The position numbers were made by a program, and so were the translations under genes. Under the pieces are notes generated by a model that was not told where the DNA came from, did not search any database, and saw nothing but the letters and a program-made list of their open reading frames with translations. This document shows positions 24,066 to 34,176 of a DNA stretch of 61,653 nt, one piece after another (position 1 is the stretch's first letter; every line of letters begins with the position of its first letter). This DNA is from Prasinococcaceae sp. CCMP 1430 (lineage: Eukaryota; Prasinodermophyta; Palmophyllophyceae; Prasinococcales; Prasinococcaceae): NCBI GenBank assembly GCA_013416795.1, contig RQSC01000062.1:13117-74769 (forward strand), read 5' to 3'.

Positions 24066-27000
24066 TTACACTACACGCGCGCCACCGCCCAGGCCATCCG
24101 CTGCGTCGTCCGCGTCCAGCAGCTCGAACTCAGCGACGACGTTGCTGCTCGCGTCGTCGGCCGACGCGTTCACGCTCGTGACTTCGGGGGGTTCTTCGCC
24201 CGCATTCTTCGCCGCGAGCGCCGTGAAGCGGCTGACGATCGCATCAGGGTCTGCCGCGGTGGGCTTGAACGTCAGGAGCTCCTCCGCGGCGCCCGCGCGG
24301 AACGCCGCCAGCATGCCTGCGAATGAACGGCTGGTCTCGATCTTGAACAGGTCGAGAGGCTCCACGCCCTCGGCAGCGGCGATGGACACACGGCTCTGCA
24401 GGCGCTGACACGCCAGGAGGTGCGCCTGCCAGACGCGGTCGAACTGGCGCATCATGACGACGACCTCGTACGACACCATCTCGGGCGCGGACGTGATCCA
24501 GCGCGTGGCGAGGAGGAAGGCGATGCGCTCCTCGTACGCCAGCTACGCGTGTGCGGTGAAGCGTCCCGTGCGGGCGCCCCAAGGTGCAGAGAGCGCTGAG
24601 TCAGCAAGGGAGCACCGACAGCTCCCACTCAACGGCGAACGCCACGCAGCGCGTCGCGACACGAGGGGGGGGGCGAAGCGGGCGCAGGACAACGCACCGT
24701 GAGTACCTCGCCCAGGTAGCCTGCAAGCAGCACTGCGGGCGAGCGCCGCAGCCCCACGCGCATCGCCTCGGCCGCGCGCGCGTCTTCGCGCGCGCCCGCC
24801 GCCGCCGCGCTCCAGGGGGGGCGCACCCTTCCGTGCAAGTCGGGGCGTTCGAAGCTGCCGCCCGCGGCCGCCGTGGCGATGAGGCGCTCAGCGGCGCCAG
24901 GCTTGCGTAGCTCCGCGAGCGCCTCAACCGCGCACGATTCGAAGTACATCTTGTGCCAGTACACCTCGTCCGAGCCGTCGCCCCTGTCAGTATCCAATGC
25001 GGACATGTCCTCGGGCGGCTCATTGCGCTCGACGCTCATGTAGAATGTGCCCTCTCTGCAAACGTCGTGAAGCTCGCACAGGAAGGACTGCAGCGCGCCA
25101 GCATCCCAATTGGATGCGCTTCGGCCGTCAGGCCCAACGAGCGCGGCGTCCACCCGCTGCCTGCACCACATCTCGAAGTACTCCGCTATGCGACGCTTGC
25201 GGGCGAGCTCGCTCTCGCAGAGGATCGCCCGCCTTGCCACGCGAGTGCGCGCCGTGCAAAGGTGCGCGTCGCGCGCGATTCGGCGAGCGTGATTGGGCGC
25301 AGGGACGGGTAGAGCGTCAGTCGCCCGGCGTTCTCAGAAAGCACGGTGAGCGCGATGGCGCTCAGTGCGCGAGGCGGTAAGCTCTCGATGTCGGCCGCGC
25401 GCACCGGGGCGCCGGCCCTCCCAGCTGCAAAGGCCAGCGCACACAAGCCGGCGCGCGGCGCCTTGTTGTGGCACCACAGCGTAGGAGGCAGCGCGTGGGA
25501 CGGTCGCGCTGCCTCCTCAAAGGTGGTGCGATCGACGCGTCTGCGGCTCTTCCGGCGCGCGCGCTGAGGGACAGGCGCCATCGGGTGTGCGCGCGCGGGC
25601 CGCTCGGGCCTCAATCTGCTCACCTCAAGTCGTATGCCCGGGCCCGCTGCTGCTCAGTGACATTCCAGAACTTGTTCATCGACTTGCGTATGCCGTACTT
25701 GAAACGCTCGACAGTCTCGAGCAGCTCGAGGATTTGCTTTTCGACGAGTGGCGACTCGATGGTGCCGCCGGTAGCGCTGTCGTCGTCTAGGATGCGCCCC
25801 AACATGCCGGCGGCGGCAGGCGGCACCGACAGGAAGACGTCGTCGCTCAGGCACAGATAGAAGTGCGTGCTGCCTGGATCGCCCTGCCGCCCTGCGCGCC
25901 CGCGCAGCTGGTTGTTGATGCGCCGGCTGCTCGAGAGCGACGCGCCGATCACGTGCAGCCCGCCCGCCTGCCGTACCTCAGAGGCGTCCTGCGCGCACAT
26001 GGCCTTGCTCGCGCGCAGGAGGGCGAGGTACGCGCGTGTGCACGCCTGCACGGCAGCCTCGTAGGCCGCGGCGGCGATGCGGTCGTCTGCCGGCCGCCGC
26101 CGCGCGTCAGCCTCGCTTGAGCGCACGCGGCCGCCTGTCTCGGCTCGCTCCATTGCAGAGAGGAGCAGCGTGCGCGCGTCCTCAAGCAGGTCGTCCTGCG
26201 TCCCCATGACCGCGGCCAGCTCATCGGGATCGCCGCCGCTGACAGCGAAGTTGACACCCGCAGTGAGGCGCGCCGAGAAGAGAGCGCGCACTGCCGTGCG
26301 CGCCTCGTCCAGCGCGCGTTCGGCGGCCTCGTCCAGGTAGTCCCCTATGAAGTTGCTCGCGGCTGCTGACGGCAGCGGCGGCGGCGTAGCGTGCGGCGCG
26401 TTGGGTAGCGCAACCGGCAGCAGGCGTCGCCGCAGCTCGTACTTGGCAAGGCCCTCGGGGTTGCCCCCAAGTAGGATGTCAGTGCCACGTCCCGCCATGT
26501 TGGTCGAGATGGTGATGGCGCCTCCGCGGCCAGCCTGCGCCACGATGTCCGCCTCGCGCTCAACGTACTGCGGGCGCGCATTGAGGATGACAAACTCGAA
26601 CGAGTCCGTCTCGCCCGGCGGCTCCGCACCCATTAGGCGCGCATACTCCTTGAGCTGTTCGCGCGGGTACAAGGCCAACGCCTGCAGGCGGCGTGCAACC
26701 GCCTCGCTCTCCTCGACGGTTTGCGTCCCTACCAGCACGGGCCTCCCCTTGCAGTGCTCCGCGAAAATCTCCCAGACCACCTCGTCGAGCTTGACGTCCT
26801 GGGAGGAGCACAGCGAGGTCTCCCAGTCCCGGCGCACACGCTCGCGGTTGGGCGGCACGGTCACCACATCGAGCGCATACGTATCGAAAAACTCGACGCG
26901 CTCGGTGGCGCCTGTGCCTGTCATGCCACTGAGGCGCCCGCCGTACAGGTTGAAGAGGTCCTGGTATGTAATCGAGGCAGCGTGGTGCTGGTCCTCCTGC

Positions 27001-28338
27001 ACTTCCAGCCCCTCCTTCGCCTCGACGGCTACATGCAGGTTGTCAGTCCACCGCCGTCCGGGCGTGGCGCGCCCGGTGTACTCGTCGACGATGACCACCT
27101 CATTGTCACGGACGATGTACTGCTTGTCGCGCAGGTAGTGCTCCTTGGCGCGCACGGCGGTCACCACGTCGAGGCCCCAAGGCGCTGTGCCCTCCCACAA
27201 CGCGCCGGGCCGCGTCTGGTCGACGTGGTCGGCGAGCAGCGCGGTCGCGGCCACATTGCCCGCCTCGGTGAGCTCAGCGCTCATCTCGCGCCGGTCGACT
27301 GTGTAGTGCTCGTCGAGCTTGAGCTGCGCAGCGACTGCCGCGGCAGCGCGCGCGCGCGTCGCAACGCCCTCCGCGGAGTGGGCGATGATCAGCGGGTTGC
27401 GCCCCTCGTCAACGAGCACGGAGTCAACCTCGTCGACAACGCAGAAGTTGAAGGGCTCGGCGCGCATGACAAGCAGGTGTGGCGCGACAGCCATTCCGTC
27501 GCGCAGGTAGTCGAATCCCAGCTCTGAGTTGGTCACAAACGTCACGTCGCACGCGTATGCCTCGCGTCGCTCGTCGGGCGTGTCGTCGCGCTGGATGACG
27601 CCCACGGTCAGCCCGAGGAAGCGGTAGACCTTGCCCACCCATTCGGCGTCTCGGCGCGCGAGATAGTCATTTACCGTCACCATATGCACGCCCTGGCGTC
27701 GATGTGCGAGCGCAGGCACGCGTGCGCGCAAGGACAGAGAGAAACGGTGAACGCAGACAGTTGCGCGTCAGCTGGCCACAGTAGGGTTTGCACATGGGCG
27801 CGCAGCGGGCGGCGCATGGCCAACCCGGGGGCGGGCACAGCATGAGCGCCACCCGGACCTTGCCTGCCAGCGCGTACAGGAAGACTGGAAGCGTCGCGAC
27901 GAGTGTCTTGCCCTCGCCCGTGCCCATCTCGGCGATCTTGCCTGCGGCGAGGCACGCGCCGCCGATCATCTGCACGCGAAAGTGGCGCAGGCCGAGCACG
28001 CGGCGGGCCGCCTCACGCACGAGCGCAAACGCGCGCGCCATGAGCTGCGCCTCCGTGGCCTCGCCGGATACGACTGCCTCGCGCATCTCACGCGCGAGCG
28101 CACGCAGCTGGTCATCCCCCATCTCACGCAGTACATCCTCGCACGCATCTGCTTCGTCCGCAACGCGCTCGTAGGGCGCGAGCGCCGCTGCCGAGCTGCC
28201 GCCCGCAGACGCGCCCGCCTCGTACAGGAGCCACGAGGCGAGCCGACCGGCGCGCGCGAAGGGTGAGGTGGTGGCTCCTTTGCTTCCACTACCAGAGCCC
28301 TCGGCCGCAACCGCTACCGTCTCTGCCGCCGCTGCCAC
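24066..28338 (-). CDS. secA: Preprotein translocase SecA, plastid (SecA2-like), four exons, 5' end unresolved
   Basis: Exons read right to left: 28338-27859, 27692-25624, 25232-24707 and 24542-24066. Phases 0, 2, 0 all match, giving at least 1,183 aa. SecA is the ATPase motor that drives unfolded proteins through a SecY channel; in algae nuclear copies act at plastid membranes. Motifs: Walker A GTGEGKT (residues 139-145), [18 protein letters not shown], the [12 protein letters not shown] motor block, [15 protein letters not shown] and [16 protein letters not shown]. An insertion of about 170 residues after LGGNP is the position where plastid SecAs carry one. The block [16 protein letters not shown]...YDLR and the C-terminal [12 protein letters not shown] region resemble SecA2 more than SecA1. 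Residue 1 is a GTG codon; the first in-frame ATG is residue 73, so a targeting exon is missing, perhaps across the N at 28430. The open frame overlaps the PRP40 3' end by 25 bp. Confidence 0.88.
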
Positions 28339-30449
28339 TGTCGGCCGCGCAGCACCTCGCCACCGCTGCCGCCGCCGACGACCGCCCCCAGCTGCAAGCG
28401 CGCCAACGCGCGCGCTGCCGGCCGGCGGCNCTCGCCGTCTTCCGCCTCATCCTCGGCCGCAGCCCCGGCCGAGGCCTCGGCCGCGCGCGTGCGCTTCGAC
28501 GCACCGCCGCCAGCGCCGCCGCCAGCGCCGCCCGCCACCGCGCCCGCGGCTGGCACGGCCTCCGCCCCGCCGGGCACGACCTCCACAACCTCGAGCGCCA
28601 GCGCAAGGTCGGCCTCCGCCCAGCCCGAGAGAAGCTTATTCGCAGATCCGCCGAGCGCGGCGCGCACCTCCGCGACGCCCTCGATCAGTGTGCCACTGCC
28701 CGCGCCGATCTTCCTGTTCTCGAGCTCCTTGGCTACTTCGCCGCGCAGCTGTACAAGCGCGTCGAGCGCGTCTTGCCGCACATCTTCGAACAGCTCCCGC
28801 GGCGTGCTGCCAGATTCAGTGAGCAGCATATTGGCATACTCAGTCGACCCCCGTAGTGACGAGAGCACGCTGGCCCAGCTCACCGCCGCGATGGGCTCGT
28901 CCTTGCCCCTTCGCCCGTCGAGGAGCGCCAAAAACGCGCAGCGCGCCTTCCGGTCGCGCCGACGGGCATCGCCGCGCTTGCCAGCACGCTGGCGCTCATC
29001 AGCCTCGTATGCACCTCGCACGACGTCTTCGTACACCTCCATTCGCTCGAGCGCACTCATAGACGCCATTGCGCTCGCGACATCCTCGGCGCCCTCAGCC
29101 TCGGCCAACCGACGCGCCTCGGCGTCAGCCGCCGCGTCGAGCGCCTGACGTTGCCTCCGCCACGACGCTTCGCGCGTGCGATGACGGTCCCCAGCCCGAC
29201 TACCCTCCCCATCCAGACCACCAGTCGCCTGAAAAGCTGCATCGCACAGCGCGCGGAAAGCCTCGCGCGCCTTGCCGCGCGCGGCGCGCGCCTTTGCCTC
29301 AGCCTTGGCCGCCGCGTCGGCCGCCCAGTCGAGGTAGATGTCGGCGCGAGTCTCGTGAGCGAGCGCGCTGCGAAGGGTGTCGAAACGAGCGTCGTCGCGC
29401 ATGACGGCCTCCGCCTCGCGCACGCTCATGCGCGGCTTGAGCGCGGGGGTTGCATCGAGCAGCTCGGCGAAGCGCTTGCGGTTGGCCATCTCAGTCTTGC
29501 GCGCTTCTGCCGCCTCCGGCTTGCGGCGTCGCTCCTGCCACTCCTTTGCCACATGCCTTCGCTCCGCGTTCGAAGGCAGCGCGTGCCAGCGCCCGTCGGC
29601 CGATGCCAGTCTCGAGACCTTCTCCCAGCTGTCGGTGGAGCGCACGCCCGCATCCGCCAGCGCGGCCTCGAACGCCTCCCGTGCCTCGGCCTTGTTCGCG
29701 TACTCCGCCTTGGTGTTGACCTCAATCGCCGCGCCACCAGCCACAGGCAGTGCCGATGCCGCCGCGGGCGCGGGCGCGGGCACGAGCACTGGCGGCCCCA
29801 CCTCTGGCGCAAGGCCAGCCATGGCTCTCTCCGCCGCACGCTTCCCGCCCTCGGTCACCACGCGCAGCATCTCCCTGGCTTTGGCAAGCTCCCCAGGGAT
29901 GCGCCACACGGTCTCGTTTCGCTCCTTGTGATGGAAGTAGGGCTTGCCGTCCGCGTCTTTGAACTCCTTCCAGCCGGTGGCGGCGTCAGCCTTCTCGGCC
30001 GCGCTCTGCAGCTCGGCAGGCTTCTCGTACGTGCTCACTTTGGTTATGCAATTGTGCCAGTAGAGCGCGCCGTCGGCTCCTTTCACCTCGATCCACGTCT
30101 TCTCGGGCTGCGCCGCGTTGCGCGGGGTGGGCGAAAGGGAGCGCCGTCAGCCGCCCAGAGCGGATGCGGCGCGGCGGTGCGGCAATCGCAATGGCGCTCA
30201 GCTCAGCTGCATCTGATCGGCGCTCGCTGCGGCTCGCGTGCGACGCCTCACGCGTACCTTGTCGGCATCGGGCTGCTGTGTCGGTGGCGGGCCAGGGGGT
30301 GGCGGCATGGCGGGCGGCGGCATGGCGGGCGGCGCCATCTGAGGGTGCATCCCGTGCAGCGGCAGCGGCACGCCTGGCGGCCCGCGCATCATCGGAGCGC
30401 CCGGCATCATCGCACCCGGCGGCATCGCGCCCATCGCGCCCGGAGGCAT
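28314..30449 (-). CDS. PRP40: Pre-mRNA-processing factor PRP40 (two WW domains, FF repeats)
   Basis: Two exons: 30449-30258 and 30107-28314, joined at donor GTACGCGTGA and an acceptor ending GCGCAG, phase 0; about 661 aa. PRP40 is a U1 snRNP protein that bridges the 5' splice site and branch-point factors. The first 64 residues are Met/Pro/Gly-rich ([13 protein letters not shown]). Two WW domains follow: [17 protein letters not shown]...STYEKP and [17 protein letters not shown]...VWRIP. The first has Tyr where the second signature Trp is usual. FF-domain-like helical sequence starts around [15 protein letters not shown] and continues through an Arg/Ala-rich region. After EDEAEDGE comes the ambiguous residue caused by the N at 28430, and the Arg-rich tail after it does not look like PRP40, so the true C-terminus is uncertain. 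Confidence 0.85.
28430..28430. other. Ambiguous base N (possible assembly join)
   Basis: A single N between recognisable PRP40 sequence and the 5' open frame of SecA. The PRP40 tail beyond it overlaps SecA and looks non-coding, which fits a join or missing bases here. Confidence 0.6.
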
Positions 30450-30785
30450 CGCACCCCGGAACGTCGATTTCGGCGCGGGCGCTCCGGAAAGTTCGGTCGA
30501 GCGCGGAGCGCTATCGGCCGCCACACAGCGCGCGCGCGCTGCGCAGCAGGGCGCGCGGGCGGCNAAGGCGGCGCTCTGTGCCGCGCGCGCCAGGCCCGCG
30601 TGGAAGTCCACTCGCGCCTCGACGGCGCGCAGCGCGCGAACGATGCCGCGCAGTGCCTCCGCGTCAGCGGCGCGGCCGGCGGCGCACACAACGGGGAGGG
30701 CGGCGGGGTGGCGGGCGCGGGCGGCGGGGGCGGGCAGTACGCTGGCGTGGGCGAGGGCGAGGAGGGCGCGGAGTGCAGCGTGGCC
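30450..30785. promoter_or_regulatory. Divergent promoter region, PRP40 / small secreted protein gene
   Basis: This 336-bp region separates two head-to-head start codons (30449 minus, 30786 plus) and carries an N at 30564. It is GC-rich with GGGCGG-type runs on the plus strand. Nothing else is distinct. Confidence 0.45.
30564..30564. other. Ambiguous base N (possible assembly join)
   Basis: A single N in the PRP40 upstream region, between a minus-strand start and a plus-strand start. Confidence 0.6.
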
Positions 30786-31424
30786 ATGTGGGTCGGAACA
30801 CTGCTACTCTTGCTCGCAGCGTTGACGGCTTTCGGAGTGCACGCCGCCAGCGAGCCGCTCGGTGGAGCGGGCATGCCTCCGCCCATGTGCCAGTGGGAGG
30901 AGCACGCCTACTGGGCGGGGTCAGTGTCGACGCTCGACGGCGGCGAGCTGCTTACGCTCACGTGGAAGGCGTCACAAGGTGCGCCCGCCCTCTGTCGCGA
31001 GCCTCTGTCGCGAGCGTGCGACGACGACGCACTGCGCCGCGCCATGCCGCGTGGCTTGCGCCTTGCTTGCGTCAAGCCTCGATTTGCCTCGCCTTCAAGT
31101 GAGAGCGCACTCGACATCCAGCGCACCCCGCACTGACGGCGTGCGCGCGTGCGGCCCCCTCTCTCCTCTTTCCCTGTGCTGCCAACTACGGCAGGCGTGT
31201 GGCAGTGGGGCAACATGGACCTTCCTGCGCAGCCCGACGACGAGATGCTGCCAACAGGGGCTGTGAGTCTGGGCGCGATCGCGCGCCAGAGTGGGCGCTG
31301 CGACGAGTATCTCACAGCGCGGGGCGAGGAAGCAGCAGCGGACGATGCGAAGGGCGGCGGGGGCGCAGAGGAGAGCGGCAGCGGGGGCTGGGAGCGCAGG
31401 GATCACGCCGGCGGGGCGTGGTAG
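30786..31424 (+). CDS. Small secreted or ER-luminal protein, unknown family (two exons)
   Basis: Exons 30786-30978 and 31195-31424. The donor is GTGCGCCCGC, the acceptor ends TACGGCAG, and phase 1 matches; about 140 aa. The N-terminus MWVGTLLLLLAALTAFGVHA is a clear signal peptide. The mature part begins near ASEPLGG and has a Trp-rich centre (CQWEEHAYWAGSV, GVWQWGNMD) with two Cys in total, then an acidic Ala/Gly-rich low-complexity tail ending in GGAW. No second membrane segment is present. Trp-rich short motifs of this kind can occur in carbohydrate-binding or secretory proteins, but I do not recognise a family. It is divergent from PRP40 and convergent with the TMEM245-like gene, whose stop is 39 bp away. 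Confidence 0.6.
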
Positions 31425-31462
31425 CGCCGAAATACATGTACAGTAATGATGCGTGATGCCAC

Positions 31463-33994
31463 TTACTCACTGCCACTGCCGACTCCGGTGTCGTCCTCTC
31501 CCTCGCCGTCCTCTACCAAGAGTTTATCGTCGATGAACTCTTGGTAGAGACGCATGACGGCGTCGAGCAGGCAGACGATGAGCGGTGCCGAGATAGCGCC
31601 CAGCAGTAAGTCGTCGAACGCCCACATTCCTGAGAACACGCTCAGGCCGATGAGGTAGGGGTGCGATCCCGGTATCTCCGAGTAGATCGCGTCCGTGGCA
31701 TCCCCGCACACGTACACATGCAGAGCAACGAGAACTGCACCTGCCCCGCCTCGGCCACCCGCTACCAGCTGCAGGGCCGCAGGCACCGACACCATCCACG
31801 CAGACAGCACGGGCATGACGCTCAGAAAGGACGCGGCCGCCGCGCCCAGGTACACAAAACGCTCGACGCCGAACACCGAGAAAGTCAACCATGCGAAGAG
31901 AGCGTGGAAGGCCGCCATCTTGAAGGTGGACGCAAGCACGCCGCGCACGGCACCTTCGAGCGCGGATGATACGCGCACACGGTGGCGTGCACTTAACGGT
32001 AGCGGCGCGACGGCCATCTCCACCGCGGTGCGTTCGGCAGCCAGCAGGTAGTAGAAGACGCTCAAAAAGACGACCAGCTTGAACGCGCCCGAGGCGATGC
32101 CCATGAGCTGGAGCGCCACCCAGTTGGCCGCATTCGTCGCGAGTGCGGCGCTGCCACCGGCGACGTTCCTTGCAGCGCCCAACAGGTGGTCGGCGCTCTG
32201 CCGGAGCGGCTCGAGCGCCACTGACGCCTGGTCGCGTACGTCGGCGTCGATCTTCGAGAGCGCGGCTCGCGCGTGGTGGACGGCGTCGCTCAGGTCGAGC
32301 GCGCGGATCGAGCGATCCAGACCTGCCAGCTCGGCCACGAATCCCTCGGAAAGCAGCTGCAGCTGCCGCCGTGGGTGGGTAGCAGGACGTCGCGCCTCGC
32401 CGGCCGCGCCAGCCGCCGCACTTCCACCAGTACCCTCCTCCGTCACACTCGTCGCGGCGAGTCCCAGCGCGGTGGCAGCGTCATCCTGCGCCTCATCACC
32501 GATGCCCATGCCCTCTGCCCCGGCATACTGGTGCCAAATGAGCGCCATGTCTTCTGCAAGCGTCGTGAGGTTGTACTCGGCCACGATGGCGTCTAGCCGT
32601 TGGTGCAGCATGTCAGCGGCCATGGGAGCGTACTGCTCGTACGCCGACAGCAGCGCCGCATTGTCCTTGACGACGCCATGCAGCACCGCCGCCAGCTCAT
32701 GCCCTTCGCTGGCGATCCGCACGGTGAAGAATACCCCAACAACTACGGCCACAAGGAAGAGCCCCACCACCAGACCAGCCGCCACTGCGGTGTCTATTGC
32801 CGGCTCCAGCGAGGCGCGCACACCTGCGTCGGCAGCGGACAGGACATCGAGGCACCAGCTGAAAATGCCGCCGAGGCCTTCTTCCTCGCCCTCATCTCCC
32901 CCGGCATCGCTTTCCCCCTCGCTACCGACGGTACGGGGCGTGAACTCGTCGCCGGGTGTCACGCGGTGGCCTTGGGCCGTATCCGGCGTGCGAAGCGGCG
33001 TCAAGCCCGTCAACGCCTTCGCACCGCCCCCGGTCCCGCCCCAGGTCCGCGACCAGCGTGCCGTCGCTAGCAGGTATAAGAGATAGACGATTGTCGGCGC
33101 CACGGCGACGCCGAGCACGCTGAGCGCGAGCGGGACGAGCGCGGCGCGCCACACCCAAGCGCAGTACAGCAGGGACGCCCGCAGCAGCCAGAGGAAGTGG
33201 CGGTCCGAGGACCGCCTGGCAGCGGTGGTCGCGGTGCCGTTAGTGGCGGTGCCGCCACCGACAAAGTCGCCCTCGTCAGCGCCCAGCGCACACGCCGGGC
33301 TCTCCGCAGTGGCGGGCCGTCGCCGGCGCACGAGCGCTCGGCCTATCGTGCTCTTGGGCGAGAAGGGGCTCAGGGTGAACTTCGCGCGGCTGCCCGCGCT
33401 CGTGCCGCCACACGTAGGGCGCGGTGTGGTCGCGGCACGCGCCGCCGCGACAGGCCGCCGCACGATAGCCGCCAGGTCGGTCGCCGTGTCGCGGCACGCC
33501 TGCGCGAACGCCAGGAGCGGCGCGCTTGCGGCTGCAGCGAGCGAGTGCCTCAGGCACTGTCTGAGGTAGGCTGCGCCACCGACCTTGGCACCTCGCAGCG
33601 CGACCGAGCACAGCAGGGCGTACAGCAGCGGGCCACGAAAATCGGCGAGCATGCCATTAATCTGCCAGAGAGCCGCTGCCGCGGCGGCCACCAGCAGCTG
33701 CGCGAACACGACAGCGACGGCAGTCTGCGTGGCCGCCGCAGACGCGCCGCGCCGCCGCCGCCGCGCTCTGTGCCGGCTCGCCCCGCCATCGCTGCCGCGG
33801 ACGCCGGCGGCGTCGGGCGGCGCGATGCGCGCCGTCCGCCTCCTTGCGCGCGTCCCATCGGCGGGAGCCATCGCACCCCGCGCCCGCGCCCCCTCGCCGG
33901 CGCCCCCACCGCCTCCTCCCCTCTCCCGTGTGCGGTGTGACCGTGAGCGCGCGCGCTCGCACCCGGCGTTCGTAATTCGGAACCGCTCCGCCAT
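31463..33994 (-). CDS. TMEM245 / AI-2E transporter family membrane protein
   Basis: Intronless; ATG at 33994 gives about 843 aa. The next in-frame Met, MAPADGTRAR, is an alternative start. The N-terminus is basic and disordered; a transmembrane pair follows (QLLVAAAAAALWQINGMLA, then LLYALLCSVALRG), then a polar stretch, a membrane pair near ASLLYCAWVWRAALVPLAL, and a long helical region. The conserved C-terminal half contains VFLSVFYYLLAAERTAVEMA, FKMAAFHALFAWLTFSVFGV, FLSVMPVLSAWMVSVPAAL and DDLLLGAISAPLIVCLLDAV, the pattern of the AI-2E/PerM family and its eukaryotic TMEM245 branch. The transported substrate of the eukaryotic members is not established. The Ala-rich insert with GEARRPATHPRRQLQLLSE is probably a cytosolic loop. 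The C-terminus is acidic. Confidence 0.8.
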   Translation of the reverse strand: MAERFRITNAGCERARSRSHRTRERGGGGGGAGEGARARGAMAPADGTRARRRTARIAPPDAAGVRGSDGGASRHRARRRRRGASAAATQTAVAVVFAQLLVAAAAAALWQINGMLADFRGPLLYALLCSVALRGAKVGGAAYLRQCLRHSLAAAASAPLLAFAQACRDTATDLAAIVRRPVAAARAATTPRPTCGGTSAGSRAKFTLSPFSPKSTIGRALVRRRRPATAESPACALGADEGDFVGGGTATNGTATTAARRSSDRHFLWLLRASLLYCAWVWRAALVPLALSVLGVAVAPTIVYLLYLLATARWSRTWGGTGGGAKALTGLTPLRTPDTAQGHRVTPGDEFTPRTVGSEGESDAGGDEGEEEGLGGIFSWCLDVLSAADAGVRASLEPAIDTAVAAGLVVGLFLVAVVVGVFFTVRIASEGHELAAVLHGVVKDNAALLSAYEQYAPMAADMLHQRLDAIVAEYNLTTLAEDMALIWHQYAGAEGMGIGDEAQDDAATALGLAATSVTEEGTGGSAAAGAAGEARRPATHPRRQLQLLSEGFVAELAGLDRSIRALDLSDAVHHARAALSKIDADVRDQASVALEPLRQSADHLLGAARNVAGGSAALATNAANWVALQLMGIASGAFKLVVFLSVFYYLLAAERTAVEMAVAPLPLSARHRVRVSSALEGAVRGVLASTFKMAAFHALFAWLTFSVFGVERFVYLGAAAASFLSVMPVLSAWMVSVPAALQLVAGGRGGAGAVLVALHVYVCGDATDAIYSEIPGSHPYLIGLSVFSGMWAFDDLLLGAISAPLIVCLLDAVMRLYQEFIDDKLLVEDGEGEDDTGVGSGSE

Positions 33995-34176
33995 CAAAAC
34001 CAACGCCGCCGATCGCTCGACCAAAAATGATGAACCCTAAACAAAAACCTTATTTCGTTTCGCGACGCGACGGGTGCCTCCGTGTGACGCCTTATCGTAT
34101 TGGTGGTCTAGCGCACATGTAACCACGGGCGACTCATGTTCCCGGACGGCTTTTAAAATGATTTTTGACCTGAGGT

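Noticed and set aside
29151-31136. 661-codon plus-strand open frame
   Set aside because: It runs antisense through PRP40 with Arg/Ala-rich low-complexity composition; only its end overlaps a real signal-peptide gene (30786 onward).
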